From Salinimicrobium sp. TH3 (lineage in GTDB: Bacteria; Bacteroidota; Bacteroidia; Flavobacteriales; Flavobacteriaceae): a stretch of 64,000 nucleotides of DNA. Positions 26,040 to 35,041 of this stretch are shown here, piece by piece. Position 1 is the first letter of the stretch; every line of letters starts with the position of its first letter. The notes beneath the pieces were generated by a model. It was not told the DNA's origin, did not search any database, and saw nothing but the letters and a program-made list of their open reading frames with translations. The stretch lies in assembly GCF_026676115.1 (NCBI RefSeq), contig NZ_JAPONB010000005.1, forward strand, positions 248,001 to 312,000, written 5' to 3'. Position numbers and translations under genes: made by a program.

Positions 26040-28040
26040 CTACAACTTCTTAAACCTTATCGCTGTGCCTCCACTTTCACCGAGATTCAGCATAAATTTG
26101 TCGGTCGCAGTTACTTCTTTTTTGCTTATTTCCAATTCCATTGGATTATTCTGATATCCGGTTCCTTCGGCATCGGCATAGATCTGAGCTTCATAATTTG
26201 CTCCTTCATCTAAAAATGAGAGGTCGATCTCCAGATCCCGGCTTTCTTCATTGGTTATGCTTCCAAGGTACCAGTCGTCGCTGTCAATATCTTTTCTCAC
26301 TGTGGTAATATATTCTCCAATCTCTCCATTGAGAATCTTTGTATCCTCCCAGTTAACAGGAACATCAAGCAGGAACTGGAAAGCTGGTTTATCAACGTAA
26401 TTCTCTGGCAGGTCGGCAAACATTTGGACAGGAGAGAAGACCGTTACCAAAAGTGCAAGTTGTTTGGCTGTGGTGGAATGTACATTCCTGCCGGGATAAC
26501 CCTGACTGATCTCCACATCGAAAATTCCGGCAGTGAAATCCATAGGCCCCGACAAAAAACGGGTAAATGGAAGAATGGTGACGTGGTCCGGAGGGTTACC
26601 TTCACTCCATGCATTATATTCAATTCCACGCGCGCCTTCACGAGCCATCATATTAGGATAAGTTCGGCGTTCGCCTGTGTCCTTTATAGGTTCATGGAAA
26701 TATACCGTAAGATTATATTCCGCTGCTTTTTTTAGAATGTCCCTAAAATAGTTGACACCAAACTGACCGTGATGCCACTCCTTCATGTTGAGTTTAGAAC
26801 CAACGTGACCTATTTTCACACTTTTGACTCCTACTTTGTTGTAAAGAGCAAAAGCGCTGTCCACCTGTTTCAGGTAGTTGTCAATATTGGAACCGGTTTC
26901 ATGGTAACCTACGATTCGCACCCCGTTTTCGGCAGCATAGTCGGTTACTTCCTGGAGATCAAAATCATCTGTGGAAGTGGTGAAATCGAACTCATGCATA
27001 TGGCTCTCATACCATTGTGGAGTCCAGCCTTTATTCCAGCCTTCAATCAGCAAATTGTCTACTCCCAGTTGCTTTGCATAATCAATATGTTCTTTGGCAT
27101 TTTTGGTGGATGCCCCATGATCTGGCCCTTCCCAAAAAGTGTATTTTCCAATGTGCATTCCCCACCAGATGCCAATGTACTTATAAGGCTCGATCCAGCT
27201 GGTATCTTCGATTTTATTTGGCTCGTTAAGGTTAAGGATCAGGTAAGAAGTGATGAGATCTTTAGGTTCTTCTCCAATTTGTAAAGTTCTCCAGGAAGTG
27301 GTAAAGGAATCTGTGGTGCGGACTTTCACTCCGTCAGCCCAGGGCACGAGATCAATTTTAAGTTCAGTGCCTTCCTGCGGAAATAATGTGTAGCTGGCAA
27401 AATCGGTAAGATTGGCCTCATGAAAACTCAGGGCAAGTCCGCTTTCACTTTCAATGGTGAGCGGCGTATGTACAGTATCCAGTGCGCTTACCGGAGAAGC
27501 TTCATACAGATTCTCATAACGTTGTTCATGGTACGCAGGGATCCACCAGGCTTTGCCATCATCTTTTAAATTGAAAGTGGTGAGTTCATCCATAATAAAG
27601 ATGCTGTCCTTAATTCCCTGCTCCGGAAAAACATATCTGAAAGCGATCCCATCATCAAAAGCGCGGAACTGCACCTGCAGTTTTCTTTGCTTTCCGGATT
27701 TCTCCTGAAGGTTCACCAGCAACTCATTATAACGGTTCCTGATCTCTGCCTTTTCTCCCCAAACCTGTTCCCAGGTTTCATCTTTTGAAGTCTCTTCCAC
27801 TCCGGTTATCTCAAAATTGTTTCCGAGGGTGTCGTTGTCTTTAAAGACAAAACCCATTTCTGAGGAGCTAATAATCTCATTGCCTCCATGGAAAACCGAA
27901 TACCTCGGATTTTCATTTTCCAGTTCAAAAAAGATTGTGTTCTGTCCTCCCGGAGAACTTAGCTCGTAACTATTTTCCGGTTGATTACAGCCCACAAGAG
28001 CTAAAAAGATCGCCGGAATTATGCTTAATTTCTTTATCAT
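26040..28040 (-). CDS. GH97 alpha-glucosidase/alpha-galactosidase, lipoprotein
   Basis: About 666 residues from the chosen start (MIKKLSIIPAIF), which gives a proper lipoprotein signal with ALVGC; the open frame extends to 28100. N-terminal beta-sandwich, then a barrel with GIWWGMH, VGYHETGSN, and YFHEPIKDTGERRTYPN. Position of the retaining-type Asp reads KIGHVG here, while the Glu in HEPIK and the later REGARGIEY are kept, so it resembles the inverting SusB-type group. An alpha-hexosidase is unexpected for standard xyloglucan; see findings. Confidence 0.85.
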   Translation of the reverse strand: MIKKLSIIPAIFLALVGCNQPENSYELSSPGGQNTIFFELENENPRYSVFHGGNEIISSSEMGFVFKDNDTLGNNFEITGVEETSKDETWEQVWGEKAEIRNRYNELLVNLQEKSGKQRKLQVQFRAFDDGIAFRYVFPEQGIKDSIFIMDELTTFNLKDDGKAWWIPAYHEQRYENLYEASPVSALDTVHTPLTIESESGLALSFHEANLTDFASYTLFPQEGTELKIDLVPWADGVKVRTTDSFTTSWRTLQIGEEPKDLITSYLILNLNEPNKIEDTSWIEPYKYIGIWWGMHIGKYTFWEGPDHGASTKNAKEHIDYAKQLGVDNLLIEGWNKGWTPQWYESHMHEFDFTTSTDDFDLQEVTDYAAENGVRIVGYHETGSNIDNYLKQVDSAFALYNKVGVKSVKIGHVGSKLNMKEWHHGQFGVNYFRDILKKAAEYNLTVYFHEPIKDTGERRTYPNMMAREGARGIEYNAWSEGNPPDHVTILPFTRFLSGPMDFTAGIFDVEISQGYPGRNVHSTTAKQLALLVTVFSPVQMFADLPENYVDKPAFQFLLDVPVNWEDTKILNGEIGEYITTVRKDIDSDDWYLGSITNEESRDLEIDLSFLDEGANYEAQIYADAEGTGYQNNPMELEISKKEVTATDKFMLNLGESGGTAIRFKKL

Positions 28041-28108
28041 GATATTCTTAATCATTGCCGCCAATTTGTGACTGAGACTCTCTACAGACAGCATTTTCAA
28101 TTATTAAT

Positions 28109-30508
28109 TTATTTCTTCCATTCAGTTTTAAAGGTAGTCTGACCCTTCAGCGGATTTTTCAGAACTTCAAAGGAATTTCCCTTTTTAGACACTCTGATAA
28201 TTTCAGCTTTTTCCCCTTCAGGCAGATATACTTTTCCTGTTGCAGAACTGACATTGTCGCTGGCGAAAACCTTCAGCTGAATATTTTTCCAATCCATATC
28301 CTGGGTCGACTGTGCAAGTTTTATATGTGGGATCACTGCTCCGTCTTTTACCAAGGCGATAATAGGTACTTCACCAGCCTTGATGGTATGCCAGCCGCTC
28401 TCGTAAACTTTTCCTGATTGATAATCAACCCATTTTCCTGGAGGTAGATATACTTCCCGCTCAGTGGTTTCTTCAAAAAGTGGCCCCACCAGCATATCAG
28501 ATCCAAATAAATACTGATCATCAATTAACCAGGATCCCGGATCATTAGGGAATTCAACGAAGAGCGCTCGCATCATTGGAAGCCCCTGTTCTGAACTCTC
28601 TTTTGCCTGAGCATAGATATAAGGCATTAATTCATACCGCATATTATCAGCTTTTCTAAAAGCTTTCAGGAAACTTTCATTGTAAAGCCATGGTTCTGTT
28701 GGTGGTTCGCCGTGACTTCTCACGTGCGAAGAAAGCATTCCGAAGGGAGTCCAGCGGCGATAAAGATCTTCGGGGGCGGCAGTTACAAATCCGCCAACAT
28801 CATGACTCCAGAAGGTGAATCCGCTCAACCCAAGGGAAAGTCCGCCGCGTAAAGTAGCCGACATGGCAGTATTGGTCGTAGCCGCGTCGCCACCCCAATG
28901 TAACGGGTAACGCTGGCTACCGGCCCAGGTACTTCTTGCCCAAATAAGGGAATAACCTTTTTCTTTTTTAGTGAGTTCGGCCACGGCCTTGTTGTAACGC
29001 AACGGGTACAGGTTGTGTTCGTAGAAGCCAGTGCGACCGGAATGATATAATCCTGTTGCGGGTGCAGCTTCTCCAAAATCTACTTTAAAAACACCCACTC
29101 CCTGATCAAATAAGTGCCTCAGTTTCCCCTGATACCAGGTCACGGTTTCAGGATTGGAAAAATCGAGAACAGCATCTTCGTAAGGAATGTTGCCCTTACG
29201 ATCTTTAACCGCAAGACCTTGTTCTACTATCTCGTCAAAAAGGGTATTTTCAGGAGTAAAATATGGCAGCTGCCAAAGCGATACATGGAAGCCATCTTCT
29301 TTCATGTCTTTCATCATGTCTACGGAATCTTCAAAACGATCGGCCGCAAATTCGTAGTTGTTCCTCCAGTCCACATCAAACCAACCGGTATCAAAATGTA
29401 TCACGTCACTCGGGATCTTATACTTCCGAAGATTTGATGCAATTTCTCGGCCTTCTTTTTCCGAAAAATAGGTGATACGGCTCATCCAGAAACCGAAGGA
29501 CCAGAGTGGCGGCATTTCAGATTTTCCGGTGAGGTCGGTGTATTCATCAAGAATGTCTTTTGGTTCGCCGAGGAAGAAGAAAAGATCGGCAACATCATCG
29601 CCCAGCATCATGTTATTGGCAGCATTGAAATATTTTCCGAAGTCAACAGTAATTGGCGAGGAAGTATGCATAAAAACTCCGTAGCCACGGTTGCTCATGT
29701 AGAACGGAATAGGCTTGTACATAGTTTCATTCTGAACCCCGTTCGCATCATCCACCCAGAGCACTACTTTTTGGCCGCGCTTGTTGAACTGCGTAAAAGA
29801 TTCGCCAAGGCCGAAGATCTTTTCTCCCGGCTCAAGGCTCAACACGGCTGCCATACTACGGGAATAATCGCTGTTTCTTCGCACGTATGAGAAAGGCAGC
29901 ACGGGAGTGTAAGTGTTAGTAACATCGCTGCTGTGAAGTGTACTGGTTAGTAATTTCCCGTTCCCGTCATATAGCTTTACATGCCAGGGTTTTGAAAGAA
30001 TCTCTACTCTTCCATTCGGGTTCGAGTAGCTATGACCACCTTCGATCTTTGAATATTTCCAGAGTTCAGGGCGGTTTGGAGCAATACCATCAATAAGCAT
30101 TAGCGACTCTTCCTGCTTGTGGAACTGTGGTCCCGAAGCCATCTTTATCCGTACAGTTCTATCAGAGACAAATTGTATTTCGAAAGGTAGTTCGGGAGAA
30201 ACCTCATATTCGGTTGTAGGGAATTCATTGGCTTCAACGGGAACAGGCCGCATGAGCATGTTGTTGAAAGCCTGCCGCGTCTGATAATCGTTCCGTAAAT
30301 ATTTTACGGTACCTTTTCCGGTTTTTGGATCAAAATTCACCAGTTCATCGGCAAAATAAAAGGTGTTATTGTAATCGACAAAGTCTTTGCTTACATCTAC
30401 CGGAGTGTTAAGGATATCAACTTCCTGAAGCTGTGCTTTGGCACCTGTACTTCCTGAAACTGCCAGGATAAGAGCAAGTCCCAGCTTTTGTAACCAGCCG
30501 TTTTTCAT
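28109..30508 (-). CDS. GH31 alpha-xylosidase
   Basis: About 799 residues. Signal peptide from the ATG at 30508 (MKNGWLQKLGLALIL...AKAQ); the open frame begins at 30538 but its first ten residues look non-coding. GH31 blocks: GLGESFTQFNKRG, SFGFWMSRITY, HFDTGWF, and the nucleophile Asp in FKVDFGEAAP near 430, as in YicI-type alpha-xylosidases. FWSHDVGGF carries the acid/base region. It would remove alpha-1,6-xylose from xyloglucan oligosaccharides and feed XylA/XylB. Confidence 0.9.
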   Translation of the reverse strand: MKNGWLQKLGLALILAVSGSTGAKAQLQEVDILNTPVDVSKDFVDYNNTFYFADELVNFDPKTGKGTVKYLRNDYQTRQAFNNMLMRPVPVEANEFPTTEYEVSPELPFEIQFVSDRTVRIKMASGPQFHKQEESLMLIDGIAPNRPELWKYSKIEGGHSYSNPNGRVEILSKPWHVKLYDGNGKLLTSTLHSSDVTNTYTPVLPFSYVRRNSDYSRSMAAVLSLEPGEKIFGLGESFTQFNKRGQKVVLWVDDANGVQNETMYKPIPFYMSNRGYGVFMHTSSPITVDFGKYFNAANNMMLGDDVADLFFFLGEPKDILDEYTDLTGKSEMPPLWSFGFWMSRITYFSEKEGREIASNLRKYKIPSDVIHFDTGWFDVDWRNNYEFAADRFEDSVDMMKDMKEDGFHVSLWQLPYFTPENTLFDEIVEQGLAVKDRKGNIPYEDAVLDFSNPETVTWYQGKLRHLFDQGVGVFKVDFGEAAPATGLYHSGRTGFYEHNLYPLRYNKAVAELTKKEKGYSLIWARSTWAGSQRYPLHWGGDAATTNTAMSATLRGGLSLGLSGFTFWSHDVGGFVTAAPEDLYRRWTPFGMLSSHVRSHGEPPTEPWLYNESFLKAFRKADNMRYELMPYIYAQAKESSEQGLPMMRALFVEFPNDPGSWLIDDQYLFGSDMLVGPLFEETTEREVYLPPGKWVDYQSGKVYESGWHTIKAGEVPIIALVKDGAVIPHIKLAQSTQDMDWKNIQLKVFASDNVSSATGKVYLPEGEKAEIIRVSKKGNSFEVLKNPLKGQTTFKTEWKK

Positions 30509-30540
30509 TGTTGTGGTATTATGGATTAGGGGAATCATTT

Positions 30541-33009
30541 CTATTCTAAATTTATTGTAGTGGTTGCTTTTTGAAGACCATCTGCAGTAGCGGTCACTTC
30601 TACCGGACCGGCTTCTTTTCCGGCACGAATGACCACCAGAACTTTCCCATTTAAAGCTGAATGTGAAGCTCCTTTAAAGGACTCGTGGCTGGTAGGATCG
30701 CCGCTGGCGACAGCTTCTATTTTTCCACCGCCTTTTACTTCAAAATGAACAAGGTTATTCGCCCGGGGTGCTAGGGTGCCTTTCTCATCTGTGATATTCA
30801 CAGTTATAAATGAAAGGTCCTGCCCATCGGCTTTGATCGTACTTCTATCCGGCTGCAGAGTCAGTTTTGCAGGTTCTCCGGCGGTTTTCACTTCTCTCTC
30901 AAGAACTACCTGTCCGTCCTTCCTGGAAACCGCCTTTAAAATGCCTTTTTTGAAAGGGAAGCGCCACATCACATGCAGGTCATCTCCCTCTTTTCGTTTG
31001 GTGCCCATAGATTCTCCGTTCAGGAAAAGTTCGACCTCATCGGCATTGTTGTAATATGCCCAAACATCAACGATCTGTCCTTCCTCCCAATTCCAGTGTG
31101 GCAAAAGATGCAGAACAGGTTCGTCTGTCCATTCACTTTTGTACATGTAGTAAGTATCCTTGGGAAATCCTGCGAGATCAACAATTCCGAAGTAAGAACT
31201 TCTGGAAGGCCAGGTATAGGGAGTAGGTTCTCCGAGATAATCGAAGCCTGTCCAGATGTAGAATCCGGAAAGGAAATCATGTTTTTTAATGATCTTCCAG
31301 GTCGCTTCATGAGTGGATCCCCAGGGCGTCCTCACCTGATCGAAAGCTGATATTGTATTGTCCGGATTTCCTCCGTCAAAAGGAATATCCCAGCGCACCG
31401 GCCATATCTTTATAGTATCTGAAGGAAATTCGTAATGTCCTCTTGTAGCCAGAGCCGAAGTAGTTTCGGTGGCAATAAAAGGGGTATTCGGGAAGTTTAT
31501 CTGGTGCTTTGGATAAGTCTGATGCGCATAATTGTACCCGATCAGATCCAAAGCTCCCGAACCGGCAAGGGCATTAGGTTGCTGTGGTTCATCAAACTGA
31601 AGAGTTACGTCCTGATCGCCCGTGTGGATAGGCGGATTCATTCCGGCGGTCACGGGACGGGTAGGATCTACTTCTTTGGTAATACGCGCCAGTTCCCTGC
31701 CTATTTCGGCACCTCTTTCGCTCCACTGCTCGGGCACCTCATTCCCAATGCTCCAGATAAAAACACTGGGATGATTGCGGTCCCGAAGGATCATATCTCT
31801 CATGTCCCGCTCATGCCATTCTTCCCAATAATTGCTGTAATCACTTTCAGTTTTGGCTCTTTCCCATATGTCAAAGGACTCATCCATCACGATAAATCCC
31901 ATTTTGTCTGTTAGTTCCAGAAGTTCAGGAGCCGGCGGGTTGTGTGCGGTTCTAATTCCGTTGACGCCCATTTCCTTCATGATCTCCAGCTGTCGTTCAA
32001 TGGCTCTTTTGTTGACGGCGGCACCTAAAGGCCCAAGATCGTGATGATTGTTCACACCTTTGATCTTCACCTGTTCGCCATTCAGAAGAAAGCCTTCTTC
32101 CAGATCAAACCTGAAATCCCTGATCCCAAACTGCGTGGTATATTGATCGACAATCTTCCCATCCACCTTAATTCTTGTCACGGCGGAATAAAGCTGCGGG
32201 TCATCTACAGACCAAAGATTAGGCTGCACAACCTTTATTTGCTGAGTAACTTCTGAAGTATCCTGCACCTGAATCTCAAATTCTGAAGCAGCTGAATTCA
32301 CCTCCTGATCCTTGTAAAACAAGGAGGTCTCTAAAATGCCATTTTTGACACCGCTGTACTTGTTTACCAGTTTCACCTCAACCTGAACCAGGGCGCTATC
32401 CCTGCTCACCTCGGGTGTAGTAACAAAAGTTCCCCAAAGAGGTACGTGTAATTGATCTGTCTGTTCCAGCCACACATTCCTGTAAATCCCCGAACCTGAA
32501 TACCAGCGGGAATTCGGCTGATCCGAATTATCAACCTTTACCAAAATTTCATTCGGCTCATTTCCGTAGTTGAGGTAAGGAGTAAGGTCATATTGGAAGC
32601 CAATGTAACCGTTAGGCCTGTTGCCGAGGTAATTCCCGTTGATCCAGACTTCACTGTTCTGGTAAATTCCGTCAAAAGTTACAGCTGTCAAATTTGTACT
32701 GTCACTTTCTTCAAGGGTAAAGTTTTTTTTGTACCAACCAAGTCCGCCGGGAAGTGCTCCACCGCCGACTCCTGCTGGATGTTCCGGACTAAACTCTCCT
32801 TCTATGCTCCAGTCGTGAGGAAGGTTAAGGGTTCTCCAATTGGCTTCAGAAGAACTCATTTTTAGAGAGTCCCCCAAAAAGAATTGCCAGTCTTCATTGA
32901 AAGAGATTTTTCTTTCGGGTTTAGAGGCTTCAGAATGATTATCACAGGAGTAAATGAAGTTCAGAAAAAGAACAACTAATGCAGGAAAAAAATATCTCTT
33001 TTTAGTCAT
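30541..33009 (-). CDS. GH2 beta-galactosidase, lipoprotein
   Basis: 822 residues. Lipobox IYSC near residue 22. Jelly-roll (about 35-205, with GGLGWYKKNF and SGSGIYRNVWL), Ig-like domain, then the barrel from about 315 with GVNNHHDLGPLG and RTAHNPP. Acid/base Glu in WSIGNEVPEQW near 430 and nucleophile in FIATETTS near 525. C-terminal Ig-like domains from about 625. It would remove beta-1,2-galactose from side chains after fucose is gone. It is the first glycosidase gene behind SusCD-SGBP and is preceded by an attenuator-like hairpin. Confidence 0.9.
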   Translation of the reverse strand: MTKKRYFFPALVVLFLNFIYSCDNHSEASKPERKISFNEDWQFFLGDSLKMSSSEANWRTLNLPHDWSIEGEFSPEHPAGVGGGALPGGLGWYKKNFTLEESDSTNLTAVTFDGIYQNSEVWINGNYLGNRPNGYIGFQYDLTPYLNYGNEPNEILVKVDNSDQPNSRWYSGSGIYRNVWLEQTDQLHVPLWGTFVTTPEVSRDSALVQVEVKLVNKYSGVKNGILETSLFYKDQEVNSAASEFEIQVQDTSEVTQQIKVVQPNLWSVDDPQLYSAVTRIKVDGKIVDQYTTQFGIRDFRFDLEEGFLLNGEQVKIKGVNNHHDLGPLGAAVNKRAIERQLEIMKEMGVNGIRTAHNPPAPELLELTDKMGFIVMDESFDIWERAKTESDYSNYWEEWHERDMRDMILRDRNHPSVFIWSIGNEVPEQWSERGAEIGRELARITKEVDPTRPVTAGMNPPIHTGDQDVTLQFDEPQQPNALAGSGALDLIGYNYAHQTYPKHQINFPNTPFIATETTSALATRGHYEFPSDTIKIWPVRWDIPFDGGNPDNTISAFDQVRTPWGSTHEATWKIIKKHDFLSGFYIWTGFDYLGEPTPYTWPSRSSYFGIVDLAGFPKDTYYMYKSEWTDEPVLHLLPHWNWEEGQIVDVWAYYNNADEVELFLNGESMGTKRKEGDDLHVMWRFPFKKGILKAVSRKDGQVVLEREVKTAGEPAKLTLQPDRSTIKADGQDLSFITVNITDEKGTLAPRANNLVHFEVKGGGKIEAVASGDPTSHESFKGASHSALNGKVLVVIRAGKEAGPVEVTATADGLQKATTTINLE

Positions 33010-33072
33010 GGAAATTCAGTTAACAAGTGGCCTTTTCAGAAAAAACAGACCGGAAAATTATATGCTGAAGCA

Positions 33073-33112
33073 AAAAGAAAGAAGTTTTAAGTGGTTAAAA
33101 CTCCTTTCTTTT
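33073..33112 (-). terminator. Mid-operon attenuator-like hairpin
   Basis: AAAAGAAAGAAGTTTTAA (33073-33090) pairs with TTAAAACTCCTTTCTTTT (33095-33112). On the - strand a T-rich tail follows. It sits in the 145-base gap between the SGBP and GH2 genes, the longest gap inside the operon. Confidence 0.6.
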
Positions 33113-33154
33113 CTAAATTCAGCAATTCAAACAACAACTTACTTCAACTAATTA

Positions 33155-35017
33155 TTAGTACATAAGGATTTCGTCAATGGTAGCAGTAACAGCATCCATG
33201 TCGGTAATATCTGTGGCTAAACCAATAACATCTACGACAAACACAAGTGCACCTTCGGCTGGGCTTGCTGCTTCAAAAGTCACGGTATAGGTCCCATCTC
33301 CATTGACCGTTATGAAATCACTGTCTCCCGATGGGGTCCAATCGGTATCAGCAAAATAGATCTTCGCGTTATGAGATCCTGTAGCGTCAATCCCACTTAA
33401 GGTAAAGGTCACTTCTATCCTGTCACTAAAAGCAACTTCGGACGGATTTAATCCCGGATCTTCTTTTGTAGCTCCAAAATCATTGAATAGTTCCAGGCGT
33501 AAATTACCGTTCTCTTCAATGTCTCCTATTATAAGCTTCGAGTTATCAAAATTTAAAGCGGTAGGCTCGGTATTTCCATCTCCGTCTCCATTACCATCTC
33601 CTTCTCCGCCATTGCTCCCCAGGACGTAGTGGAAAGCCAGCCATTCATCTTTAGCAGCGTCATAGCTTGTTCCAAACCAAATTCCTTTGGTCGCAAAGTC
33701 ATCAAAGGCTTTGACTACTTTGAGGGTGTTGGTAGCAGGACTCATCCAGTGATCTTTTACCCCAAGCAGGCTCATTCCTTCTTTAAGGACTACTTCGTTA
33801 GTTTCTTCGTTGATGGTGAAGGTACCGGAAGTTTCAACTCCATTCTGGTATTTGGTGTACGTTTGCCCTCCCCATTGATCAAACCTGATCCAGGAGTTTT
33901 CGGCCATTGCATCCCAATCTGCATTCCATCCCCAATCCCTGGAGCCATCTGCATTTTCTGTCCAGCCAATTCCTCCAGTTATCCAGTCAACCGGATTTCC
34001 GGTAGCATCAAGCTCCCAGTATCTTCCGGAGGAAGGTCCGCCGGTTAACATTTGCAGTAATTCCCCAGGTGCGAACTCAGGATCAAAACCTTCATCTATA
34101 GTTGGTTCTTCTACTTCGGGCACATAGTTTTCCTTGTATTCTTCAGAAACAAAATTGTACACCAGCATTGCAGCACCATCACAATCATCACGACGAAGCA
34201 CACCAAGTTGCATAGCATCTTCGGTAAGAGAGAATATTCTAATGTTCCCCCAATTATCTACACAGGCATCGTTGCTCTCGTTGTGTAGTATTTCAGCATC
34301 GTTTAGAGTAAGGGTGTAACTATTCTTATCGAGATAAAAAGTACCGCTTTGTTCCCCTAGTGCCGGTAACATGTTGTGGTCTACAGTTACATAAGGTCCG
34401 CCCTCAAGGCTAAAGGTCATAGAACCATAATCTCCTGCGGGCATTAGCCACTGGTTCCCTGCCCAGTCTGGTTGCCAGTTCCAGCAATCTCCACCTTCTT
34501 CGTAACAGCCATCATTACCACCTTCGAGCCATCCATTATCTGTTCCATAGAAATAAAGAGGGCCGTTGAAGTAGATAGATTCTCCATTTTCATTAAGGTC
34601 AAGATACCAGGTTTTAGATTCTCCGTTACCACCGGTGAGCTTCGTCCACAATGGATCGTTAACATAACTGATGTTATCCTCAGTAACCGATACCGTGACC
34701 GGCTCCAGATCTACAACCCCTCCGGGAGTGATCACATTAAGGTCAATGGTATATTCTCCCTGAAAGGCATAGCGAACAGTATCAACAGCCCTGGTAGATC
34801 TTCCTGTACCATAATTCCATACCGGTGTTGCACCGGGAGTATTGAATTTAAGGATCACTGTATTTCCTCCCGGATCTATATCATAATCCTGAATGATCTC
34901 ATAATCTATTTGAGAAGGATCCAAAGTGTCTCCTAAACTATATTCATCTGGCTGACATGCGGTGAAGACCAGCGCCGAAACCAGTAGAAAACTTATAAAT
35001 GCTTTTATTTTTTTCAT
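33155..35017 (-). CDS. Surface glycan-binding lipoprotein (SGBP) following SusD
   Basis: 620 residues. Lipobox VFTAC near residue 20. A PKD-like domain at about 50-110, then two modules beginning LWTKLTGG...TWYLDLN (about 122) and LLQMLTGGPSSGRYWELD (about 320), both rich in Trp and aromatic residues. A flexible linker of Gly, Asp, Asn and Glu (about 470-485) leads to a C-terminal beta-sandwich. The place right after SusD and the domain pattern indicate a SusE/F-position carbohydrate-binding protein. No enzyme motifs are visible. Confidence 0.8.
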   Translation of the reverse strand: MKKIKAFISFLLVSALVFTACQPDEYSLGDTLDPSQIDYEIIQDYDIDPGGNTVILKFNTPGATPVWNYGTGRSTRAVDTVRYAFQGEYTIDLNVITPGGVVDLEPVTVSVTEDNISYVNDPLWTKLTGGNGESKTWYLDLNENGESIYFNGPLYFYGTDNGWLEGGNDGCYEEGGDCWNWQPDWAGNQWLMPAGDYGSMTFSLEGGPYVTVDHNMLPALGEQSGTFYLDKNSYTLTLNDAEILHNESNDACVDNWGNIRIFSLTEDAMQLGVLRRDDCDGAAMLVYNFVSEEYKENYVPEVEEPTIDEGFDPEFAPGELLQMLTGGPSSGRYWELDATGNPVDWITGGIGWTENADGSRDWGWNADWDAMAENSWIRFDQWGGQTYTKYQNGVETSGTFTINEETNEVVLKEGMSLLGVKDHWMSPATNTLKVVKAFDDFATKGIWFGTSYDAAKDEWLAFHYVLGSNGGEGDGNGDGDGNTEPTALNFDNSKLIIGDIEENGNLRLELFNDFGATKEDPGLNPSEVAFSDRIEVTFTLSGIDATGSHNAKIYFADTDWTPSGDSDFITVNGDGTYTVTFEAASPAEGALVFVVDVIGLATDITDMDAVTATIDEILMY

Positions 35018-35041
35018 AATACTTCAGTTTAAATCATTGGA

